Positions 56,581-64,000 of a stretch of DNA of 64,000 nucleotides are shown here, in pieces. The notes below the pieces were generated by a model. That model saw only the letters and a list, made by a program, of their open reading frames with translations, searched no databases and was not told where the DNA came from. Position numbers and translations under genes: made by a program. The DNA is from Sulfitobacter sp. M39 (GTDB lineage: Bacteria; Pseudomonadota; Alphaproteobacteria; Rhodobacterales; Rhodobacteraceae), in contig NZ_WMDZ01000001.1 in the NCBI RefSeq assembly GCF_021735935.1, positions 1,860,001 to 1,924,000 of the forward strand, in the 5' to 3' direction. Positions within the stretch are counted from its first letter, which is position 1, and each line of letters starts with the position of its first letter.

Positions 56581-57368
56581 TGGCGAAAACTCCGACAGGC
56601 AAGACGCCCACGGGCGGTGCGTCGGGCGGGAAGACCCCCACTGGCAAGAATACATCAGGGCGCGGCCAGCGTGACCTCAAGGTCAAGGTCAAGTCGGCCC
56701 GCGGGCGCAAGCTCAGCTCGACCCGTTGGTTGCAGCGCCAGTTGAACGATCCTTATGTCAAACGCGCCAATGCCGAAGGGTATCGCGGGCGCGCGGCATA
56801 CAAGATCATGGAGCTGGACGACAAGTACCGCTTTCTGGTGCCCGGTGCGCGGGTGGTCGACCTTGGCGCGGCCCCCGGTGGCTGGTGTCAGGTCGCGGTC
56901 AAACGTTGCAATGTTCTGGGCGAGAAAAAGGGCAAGAATGTCGGGACCATTCTGGGGATCGATCTGCAAGAGATGGAGCCGATTGCAGGCTGCGAATTGC
57001 ACCAGCTTGATTTCATGGAAGACGACGCGGACGAGATTGTTAAAGGCTGGCTGGGGGGCAAGGCCGATGTGGTGATGTCCGACATGGCGGCGTCAAGCTC
57101 GGGCCACAAACAGACCGACCACAACCGGATCATCGCGCTGTGCGAAGCCGCGGCCTATTTTGCTTTTGACGTACTTGAGGATGGCGGCACGTTTGTCGCG
57201 AAAGTGCTGGCCGGCGGGGCGGAGGGCGACTTGCAACAGCTGCTCAAGCGTCGGTTTGCCAAGGTCGCCAATATCAAACCTCCCGCCAGCCGGTCAGACA
57301 GTTCCGAGAAATTCGTGGTCGCCACCGGTTTCAAAGGTGCGCTACCCGAAGACCAAGAGAATCTGTAG
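56580..57368 (+). CDS. rlmE: 23S rRNA (uridine-2552-2'-O) methyltransferase RlmE
   Basis: 262 residues. FtsJ Rossmann domain: SAYKIME-type segment [20 protein letters not shown] motif [33 protein letters not shown], and the K-D-K-E tetrad residues. The first ~25 residues are a low-complexity Lys/Thr/Pro/Gly repeat with three KTPTG units, probably an RNA-contacting tail. It is coupled to the Ppx/GppA gene. Confidence 0.93.
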   Translation: MAKTPTGKTPTGGASGGKTPTGKNTSGRGQRDLKVKVKSARGRKLSSTRWLQRQLNDPYVKRANAEGYRGRAAYKIMELDDKYRFLVPGARVVDLGAAPGGWCQVAVKRCNVLGEKKGKNVGTILGIDLQEMEPIAGCELHQLDFMEDDADEIVKGWLGGKADVVMSDMAASSSGHKQTDHNRIIALCEAAAYFAFDVLEDGGTFVAKVLAGGAEGDLQQLLKRRFAKVANIKPPASRSDSSEKFVVATGFKGALPEDQENL

Positions 57369-57408
57369 GCCCCGCACCGCCCCGCAGCACGCGGAATTAT
57401 CAAATGTG

Positions 57409-57440
57409 ATGCGGCCGTTAGACGACTGCCGCATTTTTTT
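57409..57440 (+). terminator. rlmE terminator
   Basis: ATGCGGC (57409-57415) / GCCGCAT (57428-57434) stem followed by seven T, 40 bases after the rlmE stop. A further copy of ATGCGGC follows at once (57441). Confidence 0.85.
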
Positions 57441-57617
57441 ATGCGGCGGATGCGGTTGCTCTCTTACATATTCGCGAAACGGACCTAAATTGGATCATCG
57501 CGCCGCGGCAAAGTTCAATTGCTGCGACAAGAAGCGCTCATAAATCGGTATTTTTCCATCGCAATTTGCGAAAAGAGGGCTGGTCGTTTTGGCGTGGCTC
57601 ATGACATAGTTGCGGCC

Positions 57618-60479
57618 ATGTCTTTGTTCCTGATTATAGCCCTCCCGTTTCTTGGCGCCTTGCTGCCCGGCCTGATGTATCAGGCAGGCCGTCAAAGCTG
57701 CTTTTTGGTGACCTTTCTGGTGACGGCCTGCGCCGCGATCGGCCTTGCGACACATGCACCGGCCGTTCTTGCGGGCGAGGTCGTGACCGCCAGCCTCTCG
57801 TGGCTGCCGCAGCTGGGGTTGAACGTGAACCTGTTCCTTGACCCGCTTGGGTTGATGTTCGCGGGTCTGATCCTTGGGATCGGGATGCTGATCATCCTAT
57901 ATGCGCGGTTCTATCTGTCGCGTGACGACAATATGGGCGCGTTCTTTACCTATCTGCTGCTGTTTCAAGGCGCGATGGTCGGGATTGTTCTGTCGGATAA
58001 CATCCTGATGTTGCTCATTTTCTGGGAGCTGACGTCGCTGTCTTCCTTCTTGCTGATCGGGTTCTGGAAGCATCTGCCCGAAGGGCGGCAAGGCGCGCGG
58101 ATGGCGTTGACCGTGACAGGTATGGGCGGTCTGGCGATGATCGTTGGCATGCTGCTGCTGGGGCAGATCGTGGGCAGCTATGACCTGACCGTGATCCTCG
58201 AGAACCGCGAGCTTATCCAGGCGTCGCCGCTGTATCTGCCTGCGTTGATCCTGATCCTGCTGGGCTGTTTCACCAAATCCGCCCAATTCCCTTTCCACTT
58301 CTGGCTGCCCCACGCGATGGCGGCCCCGACGCCGGTGTCGGCCTATCTGCACTCTGCCACGATGGTGAAGGCGGGGCTGTTCCTGATGGCGCGCATGTGG
58401 CCGGTGCTGTCGGGCACTGAAATCTGGATCGTGCTGGTCTGCTCTGCCGGGTTGATCACGATGGTCCTTGGCGCGCTGATCGCGATTTTCAAAAACGACC
58501 TCAAGGCGCTGCTGGCGTTTTCCACTGTGTCGCATCTGGGGCTGATCACCTTCCTGCTGGGCACGGGCACCTCCTTTGGGGCGATGGCGGCGGTGTTCCA
58601 CATTCTGAACCACGCGAGCTTTAAGGCCGCGTTGTTCATGAGCGCCGGCATTGTCGATCACGCGGTCCATACCCGCGATATGACCCGACTGGGGGGCTTG
58701 CGCCGTCTGATGCCGATCACCTTTGCGATTGCCACGTTGGCCGCATTGTCGATGGCGGGTATCCCGTTGCTGAACGGGTTCCTGTCCAAAGAGATGATGC
58801 TGGAAGAGGCGCTGCACACCACGCTGTTCGGCTCGCCCTATCTGGTGGCGGCAGTGGCAACGCTCGGCGCGCTTTTCTCGGCCGCGTATAGCTTCCGGTT
58901 TATTGCGCATACGTTCCTGGGCAAAGAGCGGAACGATTACCCAGCCAAGCCCCACGACCCCGAGTTTGGCCTGTGGATTTCCCCGGCCTTGCTGATCATT
59001 CCCGTGATCGTCATCGGTGTGGCACCGTTCCTGGCGGAACCCTTTGTGCGCACCGTGACCCAAGCGGTCATCGGCACTGCCGCCGAGATGCCAAGCGCGC
59101 ATATCAAGCTGTGGCACGGCTTCGTGCCCGCGCTCGGCATGTCGGCGATTGCTGTGGTGGGTGGTTTGCTGCTGCTCGCCGCCTTTGGCCCGTTGTCGCG
59201 TCTTTGGGCCGCCACACCGCGCCCCGAGGCCAAGGACATCTTTGACCGTATCATCGCCGCGGCCGTGGGTCTTGCCGGTCTGGTATCCGAGCGTTTGCAC
59301 AACGGGTCCTTTACCCGCTACGCTGCCGTCTTCGTGACCGCCGTCGTCGCCATCGGGGCGCATGCGTGGTTTACCGGCACCGATGGTTCCCCCGCGCGCG
59401 AGATGCTGCCCATCACGCCCGTCGGCTTTGCCGGTTGGCTGATGCTGATGATCGCGACAGGATTCCTTGTGACGGTACACCGCAACCGTCTGGCGGTTCT
59501 GATCCTGATGGGGATCATCGGCCTGATGGTATCGGTCGGGTTCAACTATTTCTCGGCCCCCGATCTGGCGCTCACGCAGATCTCGGTCGAGGTGGTGACG
59601 ATTGTGCTGTTGCTGCTGGCGCTGAACTTCATGCCCAACAGCACGCCTAAGGAAAGCACCGTTCTGCACCGCAGCCGCGATATCGTGGTATCGGTTGTGG
59701 CAGGGCTGGCGGCAGCGGGCTTGATCTATTCGATCCTGATGTCGGATTTCCCGATTGCCTCTATTGCGGACTACCACCTTGCCAATTCCTACAAAGGCGG
59801 CGGCGGCACCAATGTGGTCAACGTGATCCTCGTGGATTTCCGTGGCTTCGACACCTTTGGCGAGATCATCGTTCTGGGGATCGCCGCGCTGGTCATCTAT
59901 GCCCTGACAGAGGCGCTGATGTCCGGCCCTGTGCGCGCGCGTCTGCTGAACCGTGGCTATGAGGAAGAGCGCGCAGGCGATGCGCATCCGCTGATGATGG
60001 TGGTGCTGACACGCGTCCTGATGCCGGTGGTTCTGCTGGTCGGTGTCTATATCTTCCTGCGGGGTCACAACGAACCGGGCGGCGGGTTTGTTGCCGGTCT
60101 GGTGGTCGCGATTGCGGTCGTGATGCAATATATGGCCAGCGGCTTTGCCTGGGCGGACAAGCGCCAGCGCTATCATTACCACGGGATCATCGGGGCAGGG
60201 GTGCTTTGCGCTGGTCTGACCGGTATCGGTGCGTGGTTTGCCGGTGCGCCGTTCCTGTCCTCTGCCTTTGGCTATTTCCGGATCCCCCCGATGGAGAAAT
60301 TCGAGCTCGCCACCGCTATGGGCTTTGACCTTGGGGTCTTTCTCGCCGTCGTCGGCGCGGTGATGCTGTCGCTCGAAAGTTTCTCGCGGTTGGGCCGTCG
60401 CGCCGGCATCGAGGAAAGTGAACACGCTATGGATATCGACCCGTCACGGGATGAACCGAAAACCGAGACGGAGACCTGA
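57618..60479 (+). CDS. Mrp Na+/H+ antiporter subunit A (fused A/B)
   Basis: 953 residues, about 20 transmembrane helices. The proton-channel core resembles NuoL/MrpA (FWELTSLSSFLLIGFW, SAQFPFHFWLPHAMAAPTPVSAYLHSATMVKAGLFL). The last ~170 residues are an MrpB/MnhB domain (RVLMPVVLLVGVYIFLRGHNEPGGGFVAGLVVAIAVVMQYMASG), so A and B are fused as in rhizobial PhaA'. It is the first gene of a six-gene operon. ATG 57618 (MSLFLIIALPFLGALLPG) is chosen over the earlier 57519 frame. Confidence 0.94.
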   Translation: MSLFLIIALPFLGALLPGLMYQAGRQSCFLVTFLVTACAAIGLATHAPAVLAGEVVTASLSWLPQLGLNVNLFLDPLGLMFAGLILGIGMLIILYARFYLSRDDNMGAFFTYLLLFQGAMVGIVLSDNILMLLIFWELTSLSSFLLIGFWKHLPEGRQGARMALTVTGMGGLAMIVGMLLLGQIVGSYDLTVILENRELIQASPLYLPALILILLGCFTKSAQFPFHFWLPHAMAAPTPVSAYLHSATMVKAGLFLMARMWPVLSGTEIWIVLVCSAGLITMVLGALIAIFKNDLKALLAFSTVSHLGLITFLLGTGTSFGAMAAVFHILNHASFKAALFMSAGIVDHAVHTRDMTRLGGLRRLMPITFAIATLAALSMAGIPLLNGFLSKEMMLEEALHTTLFGSPYLVAAVATLGALFSAAYSFRFIAHTFLGKERNDYPAKPHDPEFGLWISPALLIIPVIVIGVAPFLAEPFVRTVTQAVIGTAAEMPSAHIKLWHGFVPALGMSAIAVVGGLLLLAAFGPLSRLWAATPRPEAKDIFDRIIAAAVGLAGLVSERLHNGSFTRYAAVFVTAVVAIGAHAWFTGTDGSPAREMLPITPVGFAGWLMLMIATGFLVTVHRNRLAVLILMGIIGLMVSVGFNYFSAPDLALTQISVEVVTIVLLLLALNFMPNSTPKESTVLHRSRDIVVSVVAGLAAAGLIYSILMSDFPIASIADYHLANSYKGGGGTNVVNVILVDFRGFDTFGEIIVLGIAALVIYALTEALMSGPVRARLLNRGYEEERAGDAHPLMMVVLTRVLMPVVLLVGVYIFLRGHNEPGGGFVAGLVVAIAVVMQYMASGFAWADKRQRYHYHGIIGAGVLCAGLTGIGAWFAGAPFLSSAFGYFRIPPMEKFELATAMGFDLGVFLAVVGAVMLSLESFSRLGRRAGIEESEHAMDIDPSRDEPKTETET

Positions 60480-60480
60480 T

Positions 60481-60858
60481 ATGGAGCTTTTAGTCGCTTC
60501 CGCCATTGGCGTTCTCACTGCTGCCGGGATCTATTTGATCCTGCGTCTGCGTACCTTTCCCGTGATCATCGGCACCTCGCTGATCAGCTATGCGGTCAAT
60601 GTGTTCCTGTTCGCCTCTGGGCGGCTGGCGTTGAACGCCCCGCCGATCCTGCGCGACGGGGTCGAGGTCTATACCGATCCGCTGCCACAAGCGCTGGTGC
60701 TGACGGCGATCGTGATCTCCTTTGGGATGACAGCCGTGGTCGTGATGATCGCGGTCGGGTCCTACCTCAGCGCGGGCGATGATCTGGTCAACGAACCCGA
60801 CACGTTGGCCAAGGCAGACACCGCAGAACCCTCCCCACGCGGAGGAGGCCCGGCATGA
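60481..60858 (+). CDS. Mrp Na+/H+ antiporter subunit C
   Basis: 125 residues, NuoK-like, three helices: ELLVASAIGVLTAAGIYLILRLR, VIIGTSLISYAVNVFLFASGRL, DPLPQALVLTAIVISFGMTAVVVMIAV, the signature of MrpC/MnhC. It begins one base after the A/B subunit and overlaps subunit D by ATGA. Confidence 0.94.
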   Translation: MELLVASAIGVLTAAGIYLILRLRTFPVIIGTSLISYAVNVFLFASGRLALNAPPILRDGVEVYTDPLPQALVLTAIVISFGMTAVVVMIAVGSYLSAGDDLVNEPDTLAKADTAEPSPRGGGPA

Positions 60859-62501
60859 CCCATTGGCTTATTCTTCCGATCGTTCTGCCAGCGATGCTGG
60901 CGGCTTTCATGGTGCTGGCCGCGCGCTATCACCTGCTGATCCAACGGGTGCTGTCCGTTACGGGCACGCTGGGACTGCTGGCACTGGCGCTTGGGCTGTT
61001 CTGGCAGGCCTCCGACGGGACGGTCAGCCTGTACCAGCTTGGCAACTGGGCGGCACCTTTCGGTATCGTGCTGGTCGCGGATCGTCTGTCGACGCTGATG
61101 GTCCTGCTGACCTGTGTGCTGGCGCTGCCGGTGCTGCTTTATGCGATCGGGTCGGGCTGGGATAACCGCGGACGGCATTTCCATCCGCTGTTCCAATTCC
61201 AGCTTATGGGCATTCTCGGGGCCTTCCTGACCGGCGACGCCTTCAACCTGTTTGTCTTTTTCGAAGTGTTGCTGATCGCCTCTTATGGCTTGATGATCCA
61301 CGCGGGCGGGCAACGGCGTCTGCGCGCGGGGACGCAGTATGTGCTCTATAACCTGCTGGGCTCGACCCTGTTCCTCTTTGCTCTTGGCACGATCTATGCC
61401 GAGACAGGCACGCTGAACATGGCCGATCTGGCGATGCGTGTGGCGACGCTGGATGGGGGCGATGGTGCGGGTATTCGCGTCGCGGCGGTGCTGTTGTTGC
61501 TGGTCTTTGCGGTCAAGGCCGCGATCCTGCCGCTGCATTTCTGGCTGCCTGCCAGCTATAGCGAGGCACCGGCCCCCGTGGCTGCGCTGTTCGCGATCAT
61601 GACCAAGGTCGGGGCCTATTGTATCATCCGTTTCTACACGCTGGTTTTCCCCCCCGATCTTGAGATCACGCAGGGGCTGTTTGATGTCTGGCTGATGCCT
61701 GCCGCGCTGCTGACCGTCGCACTGGGTATGGCGGGCGTGTTGGGGGCCAAACGGGCCGACCGCATGGTCGCGTTCTCGGTGATCGGGTCGATGGGCATGC
61801 TGCTGGCTGCTGTGTCGGTCTTTACCCCCGCCGGAATTTCCGCCGCCCTTTACTATGCGATCCATTCCACTTTTGCCGCCGCAGCGCTGTTCTTGCTGAT
61901 CGACGTGATCCGCAGCCGTCGCGGCGCGGCCGAGGTGTCCTTTGTCGATGCGCCGCCGCTGGCAGGTGGGGCGCTTGTCGCGGGCATGTTCTTTGTCGCG
62001 GCGATTGCGATGGCCGGTCTGCCGCCGCTCTCGGGCTTTCTGGGCAAACTGCTGATCCTTGATGCGGCCCGCAGCGCTGACCTGATGTGGTGGGTCTGGG
62101 GTGTGATCCTTGTCGGGTCGTTGATCGCGGTTGTCGGTTTCTCGCGCGCGGGGAGCCAGATTTTCTGGAAAGCGCACCAGTCCGCCCCAGAGCCAGCCGA
62201 GGGTGATGAGGCACCGGTTGTTGCCGAGGGGCAGGGCGTCTTGCCGATGGTGGCCATTGGCGGGCTGCTCGCCCTGCTTGTCGCACTGACCGTTGCGGCG
62301 GGGCCCATGACCCGCGTGCTGAATGCGACCGCTGCCCAGCTGTTTAACCCCGAACGCTATCTTGCGGTGGTCCTGACCACGCCGGGTAAAGAGATCACGG
62401 ACCATCACGCAGAGGATGACCACGGCGACGCCACGGGATCAGCCTATGCGACAGAGGACCACGGCGCAGAGGATGCCGCCGCACCTAAGAAGGATCACTG
62501 A
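60855..62501 (+). CDS. Mrp Na+/H+ antiporter subunit D
   Basis: 548 residues, NuoM/N-like, ~14 helices: FNLFVFFEVLLIASYGLMIHAGG, AVKAAILPLHFWLPASYSEAPAPVAALFAIMTKVGAYCIIRFY, AGLPPLSGFLGKLLIL. The C-terminal tail is His/Asp/Glu-rich (DHHAEDDHGDATG...), cytosolic and low-complexity. Confidence 0.94.
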   Translation: MTHWLILPIVLPAMLAAFMVLAARYHLLIQRVLSVTGTLGLLALALGLFWQASDGTVSLYQLGNWAAPFGIVLVADRLSTLMVLLTCVLALPVLLYAIGSGWDNRGRHFHPLFQFQLMGILGAFLTGDAFNLFVFFEVLLIASYGLMIHAGGQRRLRAGTQYVLYNLLGSTLFLFALGTIYAETGTLNMADLAMRVATLDGGDGAGIRVAAVLLLLVFAVKAAILPLHFWLPASYSEAPAPVAALFAIMTKVGAYCIIRFYTLVFPPDLEITQGLFDVWLMPAALLTVALGMAGVLGAKRADRMVAFSVIGSMGMLLAAVSVFTPAGISAALYYAIHSTFAAAALFLLIDVIRSRRGAAEVSFVDAPPLAGGALVAGMFFVAAIAMAGLPPLSGFLGKLLILDAARSADLMWWVWGVILVGSLIAVVGFSRAGSQIFWKAHQSAPEPAEGDEAPVVAEGQGVLPMVAIGGLLALLVALTVAAGPMTRVLNATAAQLFNPERYLAVVLTTPGKEITDHHAEDDHGDATGSAYATEDHGAEDAAAPKKDH

Positions 62502-62502
62502 T

Positions 62503-62994
62503 ATGTTGTCCCGACTGCTTCCGCACCCGATGCTGACGGCGATCCTCGCGATTGCATGGTGTCTACTGGTCAATGAAATCAAGCTTGGCACCGTGGTCTT
62601 TGGTGTCATTCTGGGGCTGCTGATCCCGATTGCCACCGCGGCCTATTGGCCTGACCGCCCGCCGGTCGCGAAACCGGTCAAGCTTCTGGGCTATCTGATC
62701 ATGGTCATGTGGGATATTCTGGTCGCCAACGTCGTGGTCGCGATGATCGTCCTGTTCAAGTCCAACAAGAAAATGCGCCCCGCCTGGGTCGTTATCCCGC
62801 TAGAGCTGCGTACCCCCGAGGCGATCACCCTGCTGGCGGGAACAATCACCCTGACGCCCGGTACGGTGTCGGCGGATGTGTCCGAAGACGGGAAAGCCCT
62901 GCTGGTCCATGCGCTGGATGCAGAAAACCCTGACGAGGTGCGTGACGATATCAAACAGCGCTACGAGCGTCGCCTGAAGGAGATTTTCGAATGA
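62503..62994 (+). CDS. Mrp Na+/H+ antiporter subunit E
   Basis: 163 residues, MrpE: two helices, then PAWVVIPLELRTPEAITLLAGTITLTPGTVSADVSEDGKALLVHALD, the family's hallmark. ATG 62503 follows the subunit D stop by one base; it overlaps subunit F by ATGA. Confidence 0.94.
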   Translation: MLSRLLPHPMLTAILAIAWCLLVNEIKLGTVVFGVILGLLIPIATAAYWPDRPPVAKPVKLLGYLIMVMWDILVANVVVAMIVLFKSNKKMRPAWVVIPLELRTPEAITLLAGTITLTPGTVSADVSEDGKALLVHALDAENPDEVRDDIKQRYERRLKEIFE

Positions 62995-63260
62995 TTCTGA
63001 TTGCATTGAATATCGCCTTTGTCGCTGTTGCGGTCTCGCAGCTACTGGCGATGCTGCGGTTGTTGAAAGGCCCTAATACCGGCGACCGTATCCTGTCGCT
63101 GGATACGATGGTCGTGAACGCGATTGCCCTGATCATCCTGCTGGGAATGCGTTTGGGCACCGACATCTATTTTGAAAGTGCGATGATCTTTGCCATGCTT
63201 GGCTTTGTGTCGACCGTGGCCATCGCGCGCTTTGTGCTGCGAGGTGATATCATTGAGTGA
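62991..63260 (+). CDS. Mrp Na+/H+ antiporter subunit F
   Basis: 89 residues, MrpF: three helices with RLLKGPNTGDRILSLDTMVVNAIALIILLGM and FESAMIFAMLGFVSTVAIARFVLRG. It overlaps the G subunit start. Confidence 0.94.
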   Translation: MILIALNIAFVAVAVSQLLAMLRLLKGPNTGDRILSLDTMVVNAIALIILLGMRLGTDIYFESAMIFAMLGFVSTVAIARFVLRGDIIE

Positions 63261-63612
63261 TCTACCCCTAATCCCCGAAATCATCATCTCGGCCCTGCTG
63301 ATCGTGGGCGGGTTCTTTACCCTTGTCGGTTCCATCGGCCTGATAAAGCTGGACAACTGCATGTCCCGTCTGCACGCGCCGACCAAAGCATCGACACTGG
63401 GTGTGGGGTCGCTGCTGATGGCGGCGATGATCTATTCCTTCGCCTCTGGCACAGGGTCCCTGCACGAGATTCTAGTAATGGCGTTCTTGTTTGTCACAGC
63501 CCCCATCACCGGCAATTTCATCGCCAAGGTGAATTTGCACCGGCTGCATCAGACCAAGGATATGCCGCCAGCGCCCAGTGATCACGTCTGGGGCACATAC
63601 TCCGATAAATAA
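63253..63612 (+). CDS. Mrp Na+/H+ antiporter subunit G
   Basis: 119 residues, MrpG: LIVGGFFTLVGSIGLIKLDNCMSRLHAPTKASTLGVGSLLMAAMI, FLFVTAPITGNFIAKVNLHR. No ATG fits. TTG 63253 gives MSDLPLIPEIIISALL, the family start, with AGGTGAT just upstream and an 8-base overlap with subunit F; GTG 63244 is the alternative. A rare start codon plus overlap suggests coupling-dependent translation. Confidence 0.9.
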   Translation: MSDLPLIPEIIISALLIVGGFFTLVGSIGLIKLDNCMSRLHAPTKASTLGVGSLLMAAMIYSFASGTGSLHEILVMAFLFVTAPITGNFIAKVNLHRLHQTKDMPPAPSDHVWGTYSDK

Positions 63613-63617
63613 GCCAA

Positions 63618-63645
63618 GCCCGCGCCCCACAGCGCGGGTTTTTTC
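63618..63645 (+). terminator. mrp operon terminator
   Basis: CCCGCGC / GCGCGGG stem followed by six T, 6 bases after the last mrp gene. Confidence 0.88.
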
Positions 63646-63798
63646 TTGGGCGCAGGGCAGGTCGGGCAGGGCGTCTGAGGGCGGATCCAAGAAAATTTCA
63701 ATTTTCCTGCCAATCCATGCAAAACCCCGCTTGACGCCATCGCGAGCAAACCCTATCACCACCAAACGCTTCGACGGCAACGACGAAGTACGCAGTGG

Positions 63799-63875
63799 GC
63801 GGTTGTAGCTCAGATGGTTAGAGTACCGGCCTGTCACGCCGGGGGTCGCGGGTTCGAGCCCCGTCAACCGCGCCA
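63799..63875 (+). tRNA. tRNA-Asp(GTC)
   Basis: 77-nt cloverleaf: acceptor GCGGTTG/CAACCGC, discriminator G, encoded CCA; anticodon loop CTGTCAC gives GTC; T-arm GCGGGTTCGAGCCCCGT. Confidence 0.96.
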
Positions 63876-63910
63876 CCGCTGCATTTTATCAAACATTTTG
63901 ATAACAAGCA

Positions 63911-63932
63911 CACGCCCTTCGGGGCGTGGTTT
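63911..63932 (+). terminator. Hairpin after tRNA-Asp
   Basis: CACGCCC-TTCG-GGGCGTG, a stable tetraloop hairpin, followed by GTTTGCTTG; likely ends the tRNA transcript. Confidence 0.55.
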
Positions 63933-64000
63933 GCTTGTGCGTTCAGACCCCTGATTTCCGCCACGGGTAGGGGATTTCCGGTGCTGATTCATGCGCAAAA

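Noticed and set aside
57897..60425. 842-residue minus-strand open frame opposite the Mrp A subunit.
   Set aside because: Its translation is extremely His/Gln/Arg-rich, the usual antisense image of a membrane-protein gene; the plus strand encodes clear MrpA motifs.
60762..62423. 553-residue minus-strand open frame opposite Mrp subunit D.
   Set aside because: Same antisense signature (Arg/Gln/His-rich), no recognisable domain.

Overview
The window looks like chromosome from a marine Roseobacter-group alphaproteobacterium (Rhodobacterales; Sulfitobacter-like is my guess, genus not provable here). The evidence is a CckA hybrid kinase with a CtrA-type box upstream, an alphaproteobacterial SOS box (GTTC-N7-GTTC) before recA, a suf operon headed by an IscR without the usual cysteine cluster, a fused-A/B Mrp antiporter operon, and a corrinoid/folate C1 gene set typical of this group. 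Four tRNA genes are present: Asn(GTT), Gly(CCC), Arg(CCG) and Asp(GTC).

Layout. 1-7.9 kb is accessory metabolism and efflux: the 3' end of a molybdenum hydroxylase gene, a TetR/oxidoreductase divergent pair with two tandem operators, an HxlR/MATE divergent pair, and a BKACE/aminotransferase operon (the aminotransferase carries a one-base frameshift) opposite an RpiR regulator. 8.1-19.1 kb is an integrated element of about 10.9 kb in tRNA-Asn, bounded by a perfect 52-bp direct repeat. 19.2-41.7 kb is mostly housekeeping: MBL hydrolase, EnvZ-like kinase, ASKHA/ferredoxin corrinoid activator, guaB, an RsmB-type methyltransferase, cckA, a sulfotransferase-like gene, recA, alaS, typA, mscS-type channel, SMR pump, YitT protein, icd, and an HD/hypothetical/hydrolase operon. 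41.7-50.5 kb is the iscR-suf iron-sulfur assembly operon with some unexpected passengers. 50.7-55.2 kb holds a 7TM histidine kinase and a folate C1 operon. 55.4-63.6 kb holds ppx/gppA, rlmE and the mrp operon.

The most interesting part is the 8.1-19.1 kb element. It encodes a P4-type integrase, an AlpA-like regulator, a winged-helix protein, TerL, HNH, HK97 major capsid, prohead protease, an adaptor and a portal. I see no tail, lysis or recognisable small-terminase gene. That content matches a capsid-forming phage satellite (cf-PICI-like) that would borrow tails from a helper. Next to the right attachment site, on the opposite strand and visibly AT-richer, is a three-gene cassette: a soluble STAS-GHKL ATPase, a DUF4325-type STAS-like protein, and a PIN-domain nuclease. 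Position and composition suggest cargo. I propose it as a candidate undescribed anti-phage or phage-interference module in which a kinase/STAS switch controls an RNase; this is inference.

Regulatory sites read from sequence include the twin TetR operators, an Irr/ICE-type palindrome over the iscR promoter, the SOS box, the CtrA box, two pairs of TGTTACCCC repeats at the two ends of the satellite (likely integrase arm sites), and a dozen hairpin terminators.
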